Source: Salipaludibacillus neizhouensis (GTDB lineage: Bacteria; Bacillota; Bacilli; Bacillales; Salisediminibacteriaceae). From it: a DNA stretch of 64,000 nt. Both the position numbers and the translations under genes were made by a program. Below are positions 45,150 to 53,060 of the stretch, piece after piece. How positions within the stretch are numbered: the first letter of the stretch is position 1; the number at the start of each line of letters is the position of its first letter. The stretch is from NCBI RefSeq assembly GCF_002886185.1, contig NZ_KZ614146.1:2949924-3013923 (forward strand). The letters run 5' to 3'. The notes beneath the pieces were generated by a model. The model had not been told where the DNA came from and did no database searches. It saw only the letters and a program-made list of their open reading frames with translations.

Positions 45150-45555
45150 TTCTTCTAGGTGAATACCATGTATTTGAAGGGAGATGAGGTAAAAAGTGAA
45201 TGTAGAAAACCATGATTACCGTAACCACTTAAGGGATTTACATGATGAGTGCAGAAACCACATGTATTATCATGTGACTTTAACGATGACAGATGGAAGT
45301 ACATTTGATGGCATTATTGAAAATGTTGATATGGATAATATTACAGTGTTAGCTGGTGAGGATGTAATGGAGCGAGAAAGTGAGGGGGATGAATCGGATA
45401 CTCGACAATATTATGGGCCTTTTGGTCGTCCTAGAAGAAGGTTCCGACGTTTTAGACGTCGAGGTTTTCCACTAGCTTCCTTAGCTGCTTTAGCCCTATT
45501 ACCTTATATTGCTCCGCCTCCGTATCCTTATTATCCTTATCCGTACTATTATTGA
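45150..45555. repeat. Right arm of the large inverted duplication
   Basis: Leader (CCTTCTTCTAGGTGAATACC onward) and gene match the left arm 42989-43405 in reverse complement. Confidence 0.8.
45196..45555 (+). CDS. Sm-like, Arg- and Tyr-rich small protein, copy 2
   Basis: 119 residues. Same architecture as copy 1: Sm-like core (MDNITVLAGEDVMERESEGD), basic stretch GRPRRRFRRFRRRGF, then LASLAALALLPYIAPPPYPY. The tail has more Pro than copy 1. GTG at 45196 follows GATGAGGT, conserved in both copies, which supports GTG as the true start. The coding regions have mostly conservative changes (L for F, M for L, S for L, P for A), so both are probably functional. Confidence 0.7.
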   Translation: MNVENHDYRNHLRDLHDECRNHMYYHVTLTMTDGSTFDGIIENVDMDNITVLAGEDVMERESEGDESDTRQYYGPFGRPRRRFRRFRRRGFPLASLAALALLPYIAPPPYPYYPYPYYY

Positions 45556-45815
45556 TAAATAAAAAACAAGAATAATTGCTGGCTCTAATAAGGAACGTAA
45601 CCTTTTTGAAGTATTGGGGGAGAATCCTTCCACAAAGGATTCCGTTCTTCTTATTGAACATACGCACCTTAGTGGAACAAGAATGATGAAAAACCAACTC
45701 ACTTTTATGGTGGATTTGACCGCTATAGCGCATTAGGTTGAAATTAGAAAGCAAATAACCGACCATAAAACGGGCGGTTTTAATTTCGCCCTATAAGGGC
45801 ACTTTACCAACAAAG

Positions 45816-45990
45816 AAGGTGTCTCAAAAGGTCAAAAAAGACCTTCTGAGACACCCTTTAAAGCAATGAGCGGAATCGCTCCATTTTTTAAAAGCCCGCT
45901 ATGAGTGAGTTTTCTCATAGCGGGTGCGGAGCCCAACGAAGCCATTGCCTACAATATTCACAAACATACTAACTTTTGGGACATCCTCCT
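45816..45990 (+). repeat. R2 element, copy B (175 bp)
   Basis: First hairpin AAGGTGTCTCAAAAGGTC / GACCTTCTGAGACACCCTT; AAGCAATGAGC; second hairpin CCCGCTATGAG-TGAGTTTT-CTCATAGCGGG (45895-45924); GCCATTGC; then CTTTTGGGACATCCTCC as the far end. The second stem differs from copy C in sequence but keeps pairing. It abuts the IS200 remnant. Confidence 0.75.
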
Positions 45991-46022
45991 CTTAATTGAC
46001 CGCCAACCGTTTGCCCTTCCCT

Positions 46023-46454
46023 CTATTTTTTGAATGGATCTACATATTCTCGTTTGCTCATGTTATCTCGCAAACGATCTTCTGCTTCTTGCTCTCGAAT
46101 GTATTTCGCTACCGTTTTTTGATTCAATCCTACTCTACTCACGTAATATCCTTTTGCCCAAAAAGTTCTGTTTCCATGACTGTATTTTAAATTTGCATGT
46201 CTATCATGGATCATTAACCCTTTAAGTACCACATGAAGTACGAAACAGACATTTTTTGGGGGATTCTTACTAACATGTGAATGTGATCTGGCATTGCATG
46301 AGCTTCTATAATTTCTACATTTTTCATCTCACACAACCTTCTTAAAATTGCTCCTATATCTCTCTCAATTTTCCGTATATTAGCTTCCTTCTAATAAACA
46401 CGAGATGTACTTACAATTCCATCTCGTATGTGATAGACTATTGCCGCTCGACAT
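46023..46454 (-). pseudogene. IS200/IS605-type Y1 transposase, frameshifted
   Basis: From ATG 46454 (after AAAGGAGAT) the pieces read RKIERDIGAILRRLCEMKNV, then EIIEAHAMPDHIHMLVSIPP with the HUH pair, and after a frameshift LMIHDRHANLKYSHGNRTFW and AKGYYVSRVGLNQKTVAKYI with the catalytic Tyr region. An in-frame stop near 46385 and a frameshift near 46240 inactivate it. The IS200 left-end hairpin survives at 46553-46569. Confidence 0.88.
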
Positions 46455-46552
46455 GAGCTGATCTCCTTTCGTTATTAGAAGTTCGTTTGGCGGCCATCTT
46501 CTATTATACGAATGGAGATTTTTCTGTTACAACCCTTAAAGGTTTATTTTCA

Positions 46553-46569
46553 CACAGGCAGAGCCTGTG
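46553..46569. mobile_element. IS200-type end hairpin
   Basis: CACAGGC-AGA-GCCTGTG, the subterminal hairpin used for cleavage by Y1 transposases, preceded by CCCTTAAAGGTTTATTTT. It lies 99 bp upstream of the transposase start. Confidence 0.7.
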
Positions 46570-46590
46570 GTTTTCAAAGACGCAATAAAA

Positions 46591-46619
46591 ATGCGAGCAC
46601 TTTGTATAAGCGCTCGCAT
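46591..46619 (-). terminator. Terminator of the YjcZ-like gene
   Basis: ATGCGAGC (46591-46598) pairs with GCTCGCAT (46612-46619); on the minus strand TTTTTATTG follows. Confidence 0.85.
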
Positions 46620-46629
46620 CAATAAAAAT

Positions 46630-46752
46630 TTAGTAATGTGGTCTAACGAAAGCCGCGCCTACAATAATCAACAAAATGAACAAGACAACAATTAACGCAA
46701 AATTAGAGTCTTTTCTTCCTGCTACAGGAGAGACGTGTCCATAATCACTCAT
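46630..46752 (-). CDS. YjcZ-family sporulation peptide
   Basis: 40 residues: MSDYGHVSPVAGRKDSN, then FALIVVLFILLIIVGAAF and VRPHY. A short polar N-terminus followed by a FALIVVLFILLIIVGA helix is the YjcZ hallmark. These tiny membrane peptides are made during sporulation; function is unclear. ATG at 46752 follows AAAGGGGG. It has its own terminator. Members are usually Gly/Tyr-rich at the N-terminus; this one is less so. Confidence 0.85.
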   Translation of the reverse strand: MSDYGHVSPVAGRKDSNFALIVVLFILLIIVGAAFVRPHY

Positions 46753-46935
46753 TATTAAAAACCCCCTTTCTATAGGGATAGTACATCTTATGTAATTAAG
46801 TAAAAAACGAAATAGTTAATTGCGGATCGATAGAAAAAACAGTCGAATTAATCATGGACAAAAGAAGAAGAAGATTCTTTTGGCTGGTGAACAGTACGAG
46901 AAAAATGTACATGGAAAGAGAAGGTGCTTGTTGAA

Positions 46936-46992
46936 CTAACGGGTTAGCAATAGTTGAACAAGCTGTTTCTCCTGTTGTGATGCTAACGGAGC
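46936..46992 (+). repeat. R3 repeat, degenerate copy
   Basis: CTAACGGGTTAGCAATAGTT then GAACAAGC ... TTGTGATGCTAACGGAG. It includes an internal inverted copy of CTAACGG.. Confidence 0.3.
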
Positions 46993-47066
46993 AGAATACT
47001 TCAACAAGGACTAAGTATTTTTATGTTAAAACAAATAAATATAATGTTAAAAAAGGAGAGGTTATC

Positions 47067-47204
47067 ATGGTTGTAAAAATTGAACCTATTACAATTGATA
47101 AATTGGAACAATGTATCGATTTATATATGAAAGTTTTTAATAGTGAGCCTTTGAATGAAACTTGGAGTTATGAAGATGCCAAAGAGAGACTTACTGATGG
47201 TTAG
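47067..47204 (+). pseudogene. GNAT acetyltransferase N-terminal fragment
   Basis: ATG 47067 with AAAAAAGGAGAGG gives VKIEPITIDKLEQCIDLYMK and VFNSEPLNETWSYEDAKERL, the start of a GNAT domain, then TDG and a stop. The acetyl-CoA-binding part does not follow in any frame, so only 45 residues remain. Confidence 0.65.
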
Positions 47205-47221
47205 TAAGGCGGAAGGTATAA

Positions 47222-47497
47222 ATGCGATTTTATGATAAACCGCTTAAAGCGTATTTATATAATGATTTAAGTGCTGTTGAAGAACATGACAAAAAACTCA
47301 TTTATTATTTTGAAAAGGGATACGTGACAGTCCTTGGCGAGTTTGAATACTTCACGAATATTCTTCGAGTTTGTCTCGACGGATGCCACTTCAGAGCGTT
47401 GCCAGGAAGAGACATGGTCTTTTTCCCGAGGTGGCTAAAGCAGTTGCCCGCGGAAAGCGTCCTCCTTGAGCAGATTCGACTTCTCTATCTATATTGA
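47222..47497 (+). CDS. Hypothetical protein, probably a truncated or chimeric frame
   Basis: 91 residues from ATG 47222 after GGAAGG (5 nt). The first 45 residues (RFYDKPLKAYLYNDLSAVEE) look protein-like, but the 3' third is encoded by a GC-richer stretch (about 47370-47480, CCCGCGGAAAGCGTCC) of the type found in dispersed repeats of bacilli. No family recognised. Confidence 0.3.
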   Translation: MRFYDKPLKAYLYNDLSAVEEHDKKLIYYFEKGYVTVLGEFEYFTNILRVCLDGCHFRALPGRDMVFFPRWLKQLPAESVLLEQIRLLYLY

Positions 47498-47553
47498 ATC
47501 AACCCTCTCTAAAAAACCAAGAAATTTTAAATCCCCCTAAAAAACAGTAACGA

Positions 47554-48423
47554 CTACTCTTTTTTCTTCCCTAACTTCAGTCCATTATCGTCTACTACCG
47601 AAAAAAAACATGGTCTTTCATTCGGAGTGGAATTTGGCGAATGAATGGTTAGGAGTAGGTCCTTTTCAAACGTTTCGAAAAGCATGCCATGTCCACCACT
47701 TTCAGCAAAGAGTGGTTCCGCTTCCTGTACCCACGGTCCCAGTATGTTTCCACTTTCGGAACGGGCAACGCCAATCGCATATCCTTTCTCTCCGATGCTC
47801 GACCATAACATCTTTAACTGACCTTGACTGTCTTTAATTAAAAATGGACCATCCGTTACATAATTATTGTTTTCTCCTCTCGTCCACTTTGCCTCTGATG
47901 CTCTAAAGAGAATAACAGGATTACTAACTGCTTCTCGTAAATCTTCGGAAAGCTGTATAGCACATATCTCTCCATCTTGAACTTGTATCCATTCATGACA
48001 AAAAATCATCCAAGGATTATTATGATTATCAATATAGAGGGTGCCATCCAGACACTCCCAATTTTCAGGAGTAACTGGTTTATTTGTTAAAGGAACAAAA
48101 GGACCTAAAGGATTTTTAGAAATTAAAACTTGTGTTCCACGGCATTGATCTTCAGACTTAAATGATGCGAACATATAGTATTTTTCGTTTAAATAATAAA
48201 CTTCAGGTGCCCAAAAATGTTTCGTTGCCCAGAACTCCTTCGTTGGACGAAAAACCTGAACAGGCCCTTCCCAATTTTCTAAATCAGCACTTGTAAATGC
48301 ATCAAATCCTGTCCCATCACCGTCCCACACATTCTCATCTGTTGTTCCGTATAAATAGTAAAGCTTTTTCTCTTTATCCGGTAAAACAAATGGGTCTCTT
48401 ATTCTAATTTCTTCTTTTTTCAT
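47554..48423 (-). CDS. GH43-like glycosidase (five-bladed beta-propeller)
   Basis: 289 residues, no signal peptide. IRIRDPFVLPDKEKKLYYLY carries the catalytic-base Asp of the GH43/62/117/130 clan; HFWAPEVYYLNEKYYMFASF and CLDGTLYIDN are further blades. The usual EGP acid motif appears as TDGP (YVTDGPFLIK), while FCHEWIQV has a candidate Glu, as in a divergent GH43 subgroup. Likely an intracellular arabinosidase/xylosidase or related enzyme. ATG at 48423 follows GGAGG. It starts 29 bp after the ubiD-like gene and is probably co-transcribed with it. Confidence 0.8.
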   Translation of the reverse strand: MKKEEIRIRDPFVLPDKEKKLYYLYGTTDENVWDGDGTGFDAFTSADLENWEGPVQVFRPTKEFWATKHFWAPEVYYLNEKYYMFASFKSEDQCRGTQVLISKNPLGPFVPLTNKPVTPENWECLDGTLYIDNHNNPWMIFCHEWIQVQDGEICAIQLSEDLREAVSNPVILFRASEAKWTRGENNNYVTDGPFLIKDSQGQLKMLWSSIGEKGYAIGVARSESGNILGPWVQEAEPLFAESGGHGMLFETFEKDLLLTIHSPNSTPNERPCFFSVVDDNGLKLGKKKE

Positions 48424-48452
48424 AGAAAAATACCTCCAAAGTGTTTAAGCTG

Positions 48453-50288
48453 TTATTGGACTTTCACTCCCTCCAAGCTCGCTCCCTTCGTGAACACTCT
48501 TTCAATCTGTTTCTCCACTCCTGGATCTTCCACTAATGGTGGTGCATGATGAGTTTTAATACGAGCATCAATAATCATTGTTTCACAAGACCAATGTTTG
48601 TTTTCATAAGAACTGTTCACTCCGTAAATGTCATGAGAAGGATTACTTCGTGTGAAAGTAGCCCAAAGAAAATTTTTGTCTGTCGCACTCATAAATGTAC
48701 TATCATCACATAATACGATCATCGGGCACGATTCTACGGAACCCTTTGCTTGAATCGTATCATCTAACTCTTTTAATTCTTTTTGCGCAAGATCATAGTT
48801 TTGGAATTCCGGTCCCTCTATGGCTACAACTCCCGGCATTACTAGTTGAGGGTTTCCAAACTTACTAATATCTTTTAAACCATCAGGCACATCCGTACAC
48901 AACTCTCTTTTTTTATCGCCGAAAGCAGCAATAACAACTTTGCTTCCTTGATTTAACCCAGTCCCTGAATAGTCAAGTGTATCCATCGTTGTATTTGTGT
49001 AAAAATGAAGATCTCTTTTCAGATCAATCCGTTCTAATATATACTTCAAAAATGCCGTTTCATCATGAGAATTCAAAGGAATATCCTCTTCGGCAGTAAT
49101 AAATAAAAACTTCGCTAAACTTAGTTGTCCAGTTCCTAAAATTTTATTTGCAATCGTAAGGATTTCTGTTGGTTGTTTTACTTGTTGATAAGGAGTATAT
49201 CGTTCACTCCCAATTGCAAAAAGTAACGGGTGGACCCCTGCAGCATCAACAGCATGAACTTCTTTCACGCCAGGTAGTTCTTGTTTTACCGCACCACCAG
49301 TTAACTCATGAATCATTTCCCCAAATACCGTATCTTCTTGAGGCGGTCGACCAACAACCGTAAACGGTAGAATCGCATTAGATTTTGCATATACTTTATG
49401 TACTTTCATTACCGGAAATGAATGAGTAAGACTGTAATACCCCAAGTGATCCCCAAAAGGTCCTTCAGGTTTCGTATCATTCGGATGAATCTCGCCGGTG
49501 ATTACAAAATCCGCATCATTACTAATACAATAACCATCAATATAGCTATACCGAAAACGACGTCCAGCTAGTAATCCGGCAAAAGTCATTTCACTCATTC
49601 CTTCCGGCAAAGGCATAACCGATGATAGAGTGTGCGCAGGAGGTCCCCCTATAAAAATACTGACTTTTAAAGGTTTTCCAAGCTTATTTGCCTTGGCTTG
49701 ATGAACCCCGATACCTCTATGAATCTGATAATGCAGACCAATTTCTTTATTGGTCTCATAGTCGTTACCATTAAGTTGAACACGATACATTCCAAGATTC
49801 GAATTCATAATCCCCGGCTTTTCCGGATCTTCTGTATATACTTGAGGCAATGTAATAAATGCCCCGCCATCCATTGGCCAATGTTGAATAGAAGGAATAT
49901 CTTCAATGCTGATTTCTTCCATAGTAACGGGAGCATTTTTATTTTTCTTAACCGGTAAAGCAGTCGATGCTGCTAATCCTGTTTTCACGTGTTTAAGCGG
50001 ATTTTTCAACGCCTTTATCGGATCGTTTCGCAAAGCGATAACAGTTTGCACGGAATCCCACGTACTGCGAAAAATAAATTTGCTTCGCTCAATAGTACCA
50101 AAAAGATTGGAAACTGCTTTGAATTTACTGCCTTTTACATTTTCAAATAACAAGGCAGGCCCTCCAGCCTCATATACTTTCAAGTGAATCGCAGCCATTT
50201 CCAAATGCGGATCAACTTCTTCTTTCACGCGTACTAAATGACCATTTTTTTCTAAATCAATAATACAATCTTCTAAATTCTGATACAT
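48453..50288 (-). CDS. UbiD-family decarboxylase
   Basis: 611 residues. YQNLEDCIIDLEKNGHLVRV at the start, PALLFENVKGSKFKAVSNLF, FGDHLGYYSLTHSFPVMKVH and VFGEMIHELTGG follow; these are UbiD blocks, including the prenylated-FMN binding region. Family members remove or add CO2 on aromatic or alpha-beta unsaturated acids and need UbiX for their cofactor; no ubiX is in the window. The length is long for UbiD (480-500) and closer to the ~610-residue MqnL/YclC-like branches. ATG at 50288. The operon partner is a GH43-like glycosidase. Confidence 0.88.
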   Translation of the reverse strand: MYQNLEDCIIDLEKNGHLVRVKEEVDPHLEMAAIHLKVYEAGGPALLFENVKGSKFKAVSNLFGTIERSKFIFRSTWDSVQTVIALRNDPIKALKNPLKHVKTGLAASTALPVKKNKNAPVTMEEISIEDIPSIQHWPMDGGAFITLPQVYTEDPEKPGIMNSNLGMYRVQLNGNDYETNKEIGLHYQIHRGIGVHQAKANKLGKPLKVSIFIGGPPAHTLSSVMPLPEGMSEMTFAGLLAGRRFRYSYIDGYCISNDADFVITGEIHPNDTKPEGPFGDHLGYYSLTHSFPVMKVHKVYAKSNAILPFTVVGRPPQEDTVFGEMIHELTGGAVKQELPGVKEVHAVDAAGVHPLLFAIGSERYTPYQQVKQPTEILTIANKILGTGQLSLAKFLFITAEEDIPLNSHDETAFLKYILERIDLKRDLHFYTNTTMDTLDYSGTGLNQGSKVVIAAFGDKKRELCTDVPDGLKDISKFGNPQLVMPGVVAIEGPEFQNYDLAQKELKELDDTIQAKGSVESCPMIVLCDDSTFMSATDKNFLWATFTRSNPSHDIYGVNSSYENKHWSCETMIIDARIKTHHAPPLVEDPGVEKQIERVFTKGASLEGVKVQ

Positions 50289-50741
50289 AATAGAACTGCT
50301 CCAATCTCTTTAAACTAACGATATATAAGAGAATTATTTTGCTAGCTATAACTGAGTTTCATACATTTTATATTACTTCTATATTCGCATAATCTGGCGA
50401 AAAAGAGAAGTAGATCATCATATATCTTTCATGTACGTAAATGGTGTTGTTAAATAAAGAATCTAAACCAAAGTAAGTTTGCGACTCCCTACGGAAAAAG
50501 CAATTAGTGAATTCAAGTATCTCTGAACGAATAAATCACTACAACAATCAATGATAACAGTGCCATTATTTTAAAATAACACTTGTGTAAGCGTTAAACG
50601 TATTGCTATTCCTATGATCATCATTACAATTAGTTTGATTTATAAGTATTTTCTGAAAATAAGGGTTGTTTTTCTTGCTTTAAGTCGTTAAACTATTTTC
50701 TATAGTTAAATAATATGACATACATCAGGGAGACACACACT
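50289..50741. promoter_or_regulatory. Divergent promoter region between ubiD-like gene and cstA
   Basis: About 450 bp without a gene. The cre-like box 50586-50599 is the only strong motif. AT-rich TATTTT/AAATAA stretches around 50565 could hold promoters for both sides. Confidence 0.35.
50586..50599 (+). promoter_or_regulatory. cre-like CcpA site upstream of cstA
   Basis: TGTAAGCGTTAAAC, 12 of 14 to the consensus, 142 bp before the cstA start. Confidence 0.45.
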
Positions 50742-52196
50742 ATGGTAACTTTCTTATTTGCAATTATATTACTTATTGTCGGATACATCGTTTATTCCAA
50801 AGTAGTCGAACGAATTTTTGGAATAAATGACGCGCAACTAACACCCGCTTATACGAAATCAGACGGCATGGATTTCGTCCCAATGAGTTGGTGGAAAGGC
50901 AGTCTCATTCAATTATTGAATATCGCTGGTTTAGGTCCAATATTCGGGGCCATTTTAGGCGCTTTATACGGACCAATTGCCTTTATATGGATTGTTGTAG
51001 GCTGTATTTTTGCTGGAGCAGTGCACGACTATTTCTCCGGAATGCTTTCAATCCGCCATAACGGGGAACAATACCCAACACTTGTAGGAAGATATTTAGG
51101 AAAAACAATGCAAGGCTTCATCAATGTTATTTCTATTTTATTAATGGTACTAGTTGCCGCTGCATTCACAGCAGGTCCTGCACAGTTAATTTCAGAAATC
51201 ACACCACTTAGCTTTATCGTGGCTCTCATCGCGATCTTCGGTTATTTCGTATTAGCCGCTCTTTTACCAGTAAACAAAATTATCGGGAGAATTTATCCGA
51301 TCTTCGGGGCAATCTTAATTTTCATGGCAGTCTCGATTGCTATCTCCTTACTGTTTTCTGACACATCTATTCCTAACCTAACGTTCGCTAATCTACATCC
51401 AGGAGATTTACCGATTTGGCCATTGTTAATGGTAACCATCTCCTGCGGGGCAATTTCCGGTTTTCATAGTACGCAAAGTCCCATCATTGCTAGAACGTTA
51501 AAAAAAGAATCGGATGGCAGAAAGGTTTTCTATGGCGCAATGATTGCAGAAGGAGTTATCGCGCTAATTTGGGCAGCTGCCGGCATGACTTTTTTTGGCG
51601 GAACAGAAGGCCTTCAAGCAGCTTTAACTGCCGGTGGACCAGCTGGTGTTGTAAATGAAATTTCAACTAGCTTATTAGGAACTCTAGGTGGAATTCTTGC
51701 TATATTAGGAGTTATTATTTTACCTATCACAACTGGAGACACGGCAATTCGTTCTTCAAGAATGATGCTGATTGAACTATTAAGTAAAAGTTTTAAGAAA
51801 ACGGAAGAGGCTAGTCAGGGAAAAGGAAAATTCATCGTTATTATTGCAACGGTGTTTATTATGATTCCTACTTTCTTCTTATCTACCATCGACTATTCGT
51901 TTTTGTGGCGCTACGTCGGGTGGACGAACCAAGTTGTTGCTACAGTAATGCTCTGGACAGGAGCTATGTATTTACTTAAAAATAGTAAATTTCACTGGAT
52001 ATGCGGCATCCCGGCAATTTTTATGTCAGGAGTCGTATGTACGTACATTTTCTATGCACCAGAAGGATTTAGCATGGGATACAATATTTCGCTTGCTATT
52101 GGAACAGCGCTCACGTTGATTATTATTGGCTGGTATATAAAACAAATAATCTCGCACAAAAATAATAACTCAGATTCTCAACACACTGCAGCTTAA
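50742..52196 (+). CDS. cstA: CstA-family carbon starvation transporter
   Basis: 484 residues with about 14 hydrophobic segments. Family blocks: FVPMSWWKGSLIQLLNIAGL, GAVHDYFSGMLSIRHNGEQY, SGFHSTQSPIIARTLKKESD and LPITTGDTAIRSSRMML. CstA proteins import peptides or pyruvate when carbon is short. ATG at 50742 follows AGGGAGA; a frame from 50715 is open but without ribosome site. A cre-like box upstream fits glucose repression. It ends with a strong terminator. Confidence 0.92.
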   Translation: MVTFLFAIILLIVGYIVYSKVVERIFGINDAQLTPAYTKSDGMDFVPMSWWKGSLIQLLNIAGLGPIFGAILGALYGPIAFIWIVVGCIFAGAVHDYFSGMLSIRHNGEQYPTLVGRYLGKTMQGFINVISILLMVLVAAAFTAGPAQLISEITPLSFIVALIAIFGYFVLAALLPVNKIIGRIYPIFGAILIFMAVSIAISLLFSDTSIPNLTFANLHPGDLPIWPLLMVTISCGAISGFHSTQSPIIARTLKKESDGRKVFYGAMIAEGVIALIWAAAGMTFFGGTEGLQAALTAGGPAGVVNEISTSLLGTLGGILAILGVIILPITTGDTAIRSSRMMLIELLSKSFKKTEEASQGKGKFIVIIATVFIMIPTFFLSTIDYSFLWRYVGWTNQVVATVMLWTGAMYLLKNSKFHWICGIPAIFMSGVVCTYIFYAPEGFSMGYNISLAIGTALTLIIIGWYIKQIISHKNNNSDSQHTAA

Positions 52197-52213
52197 TACT
52201 AGATCCATTATGG

Positions 52214-52242
52214 AAAGCACAAGCTACTAGCTTGTGCTTTTT
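52214..52242 (+). terminator. cstA terminator
   Basis: AAAGCACAAGCT (52214-52225), ACT loop, AGCTTGTGCTTT (52229-52240), then TT. Perfect 12-bp stem. Confidence 0.9.
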
Positions 52243-52331
52243 CACTGTTTTTACTAATAACCGTCTATATCACAAACTGTGAATAAATTAGACGTCGATA
52301 GAAAAACTACTCTCAGAGGACTGGTGATTGG

Positions 52332-52883
52332 ATGACGATTGGAATGTTTTTAGACCGAGATGGAGTAATTAACGAAGTACTAAGTCATCGAGTAAAGTTT
52401 GTGAACAAACCTGAGGATTTCTATTTATTAGATGGTGTCGGCGAAGCCATTAAATTGTTTAATGAGGAAGGGTTTAAGGTTTTTGTGGTCACGAATCAAG
52501 GAGGTATCGGACTTGGTTTTATGGAGGAAATGGCCTTGCAAAATGTACATAAAAAAATGCAGGATGATTTAGCTGTATATGGAGCCGAAATTGATCATAT
52601 CGCTTATTGTCCCCATAAGCCACACGCTAAGTGTGCATGTCGCAAGCCGAAACCGCAAATGATTACTGACTTGGCAAAAAAATACGATATCGATTTAGAA
52701 AAAAGCTACATGATCGGAGATAGAGAACCTGATATTGAAGCTGGAAAAGAAGCTGGTACTCAGACTATCCTTGTTGGAGACCGAAAAGAAAGACAGGCTG
52801 ATGCTGACATGTACTTTCCCGATCTCCTTGCTGCCGCACAATGGATATGTAACTTAAGAAAAACGCGTAGCGTCTTTTATTAA
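52332..52883 (+). CDS. HAD-IIIA phosphatase, GmhB/HisB-N-like, with zinc loop
   Basis: 183 residues. GMFLDRDGVINEV gives the Asp8/Asp10 pair; VVTNQGGIG and MIGDREPDIEAGKEAG are the later HAD motifs. The zinc-binding loop CPHKPHAKCACRKPKP (Cys93, His95, Cys101, Cys103) is that of GmhB-type D,D-heptose-bisphosphate phosphatases. Substrate here unknown. ATG at 52332 lies about 6 nt after ACTGGTGATTGG, a weak ribosome site. The last nine codons (RKTRSVFY and the stop) are encoded by the R1 repeat, so the natural C-terminus has been replaced. Confidence 0.85.
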   Translation: MTIGMFLDRDGVINEVLSHRVKFVNKPEDFYLLDGVGEAIKLFNEEGFKVFVVTNQGGIGLGFMEEMALQNVHKKMQDDLAVYGAEIDHIAYCPHKPHAKCACRKPKPQMITDLAKKYDIDLEKSYMIGDREPDIEAGKEAGTQTILVGDRKERQADADMYFPDLLAAAQWICNLRKTRSVFY

Positions 52884-53012
52884 ATACAGCGTGATCTTTA
52901 AAGCCACCCCCGAGTAGCACCTACGAAGTGTGTGTAGGTGCTACTCGAAAGGAGGCGAACTTCCCTTGATGCTTGTGTCGTAAAGATAGCTGTCGACTTA
53001 TACACTCTTATC
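52854..53012. repeat. R1 element, full copy (159 bp)
   Basis: Left end TTAAGAAAAACGCGTAGCGT, central perfect stem CGAGTAGCACCTAC (52911-52924), nine bases, GTAGGTGCTACTCG (52934-52947), right end ACACTCTTATC. The loop differs (GAAGTGTGT) but both stem arms are identical to the 25.3-kb copy. It overlaps the end of the HAD phosphatase gene. Confidence 0.8.
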
Positions 53013-53022
53013 TTCAAATAAT

Positions 53023-53053
53023 AAGGGGTCTCATTGATTAATGAGAACCCCTT
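53023..53053 (-). terminator. Terminator of the 2-hydroxycarboxylate transporter gene
   Basis: AAGGGGTCTCAT pairs with ATGAGAACCCCTT around TGATTA. On the minus strand ATTATTTG follows. It is 8 bp after the stop. Confidence 0.85.
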
Positions 53054-53060
53054 GAAAGAC

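Noticed and set aside
45452-45766. 104-codon minus-strand frame
   Set aside because: Overlaps the Tyr-rich gene antisense and has no ribosome site or family features.
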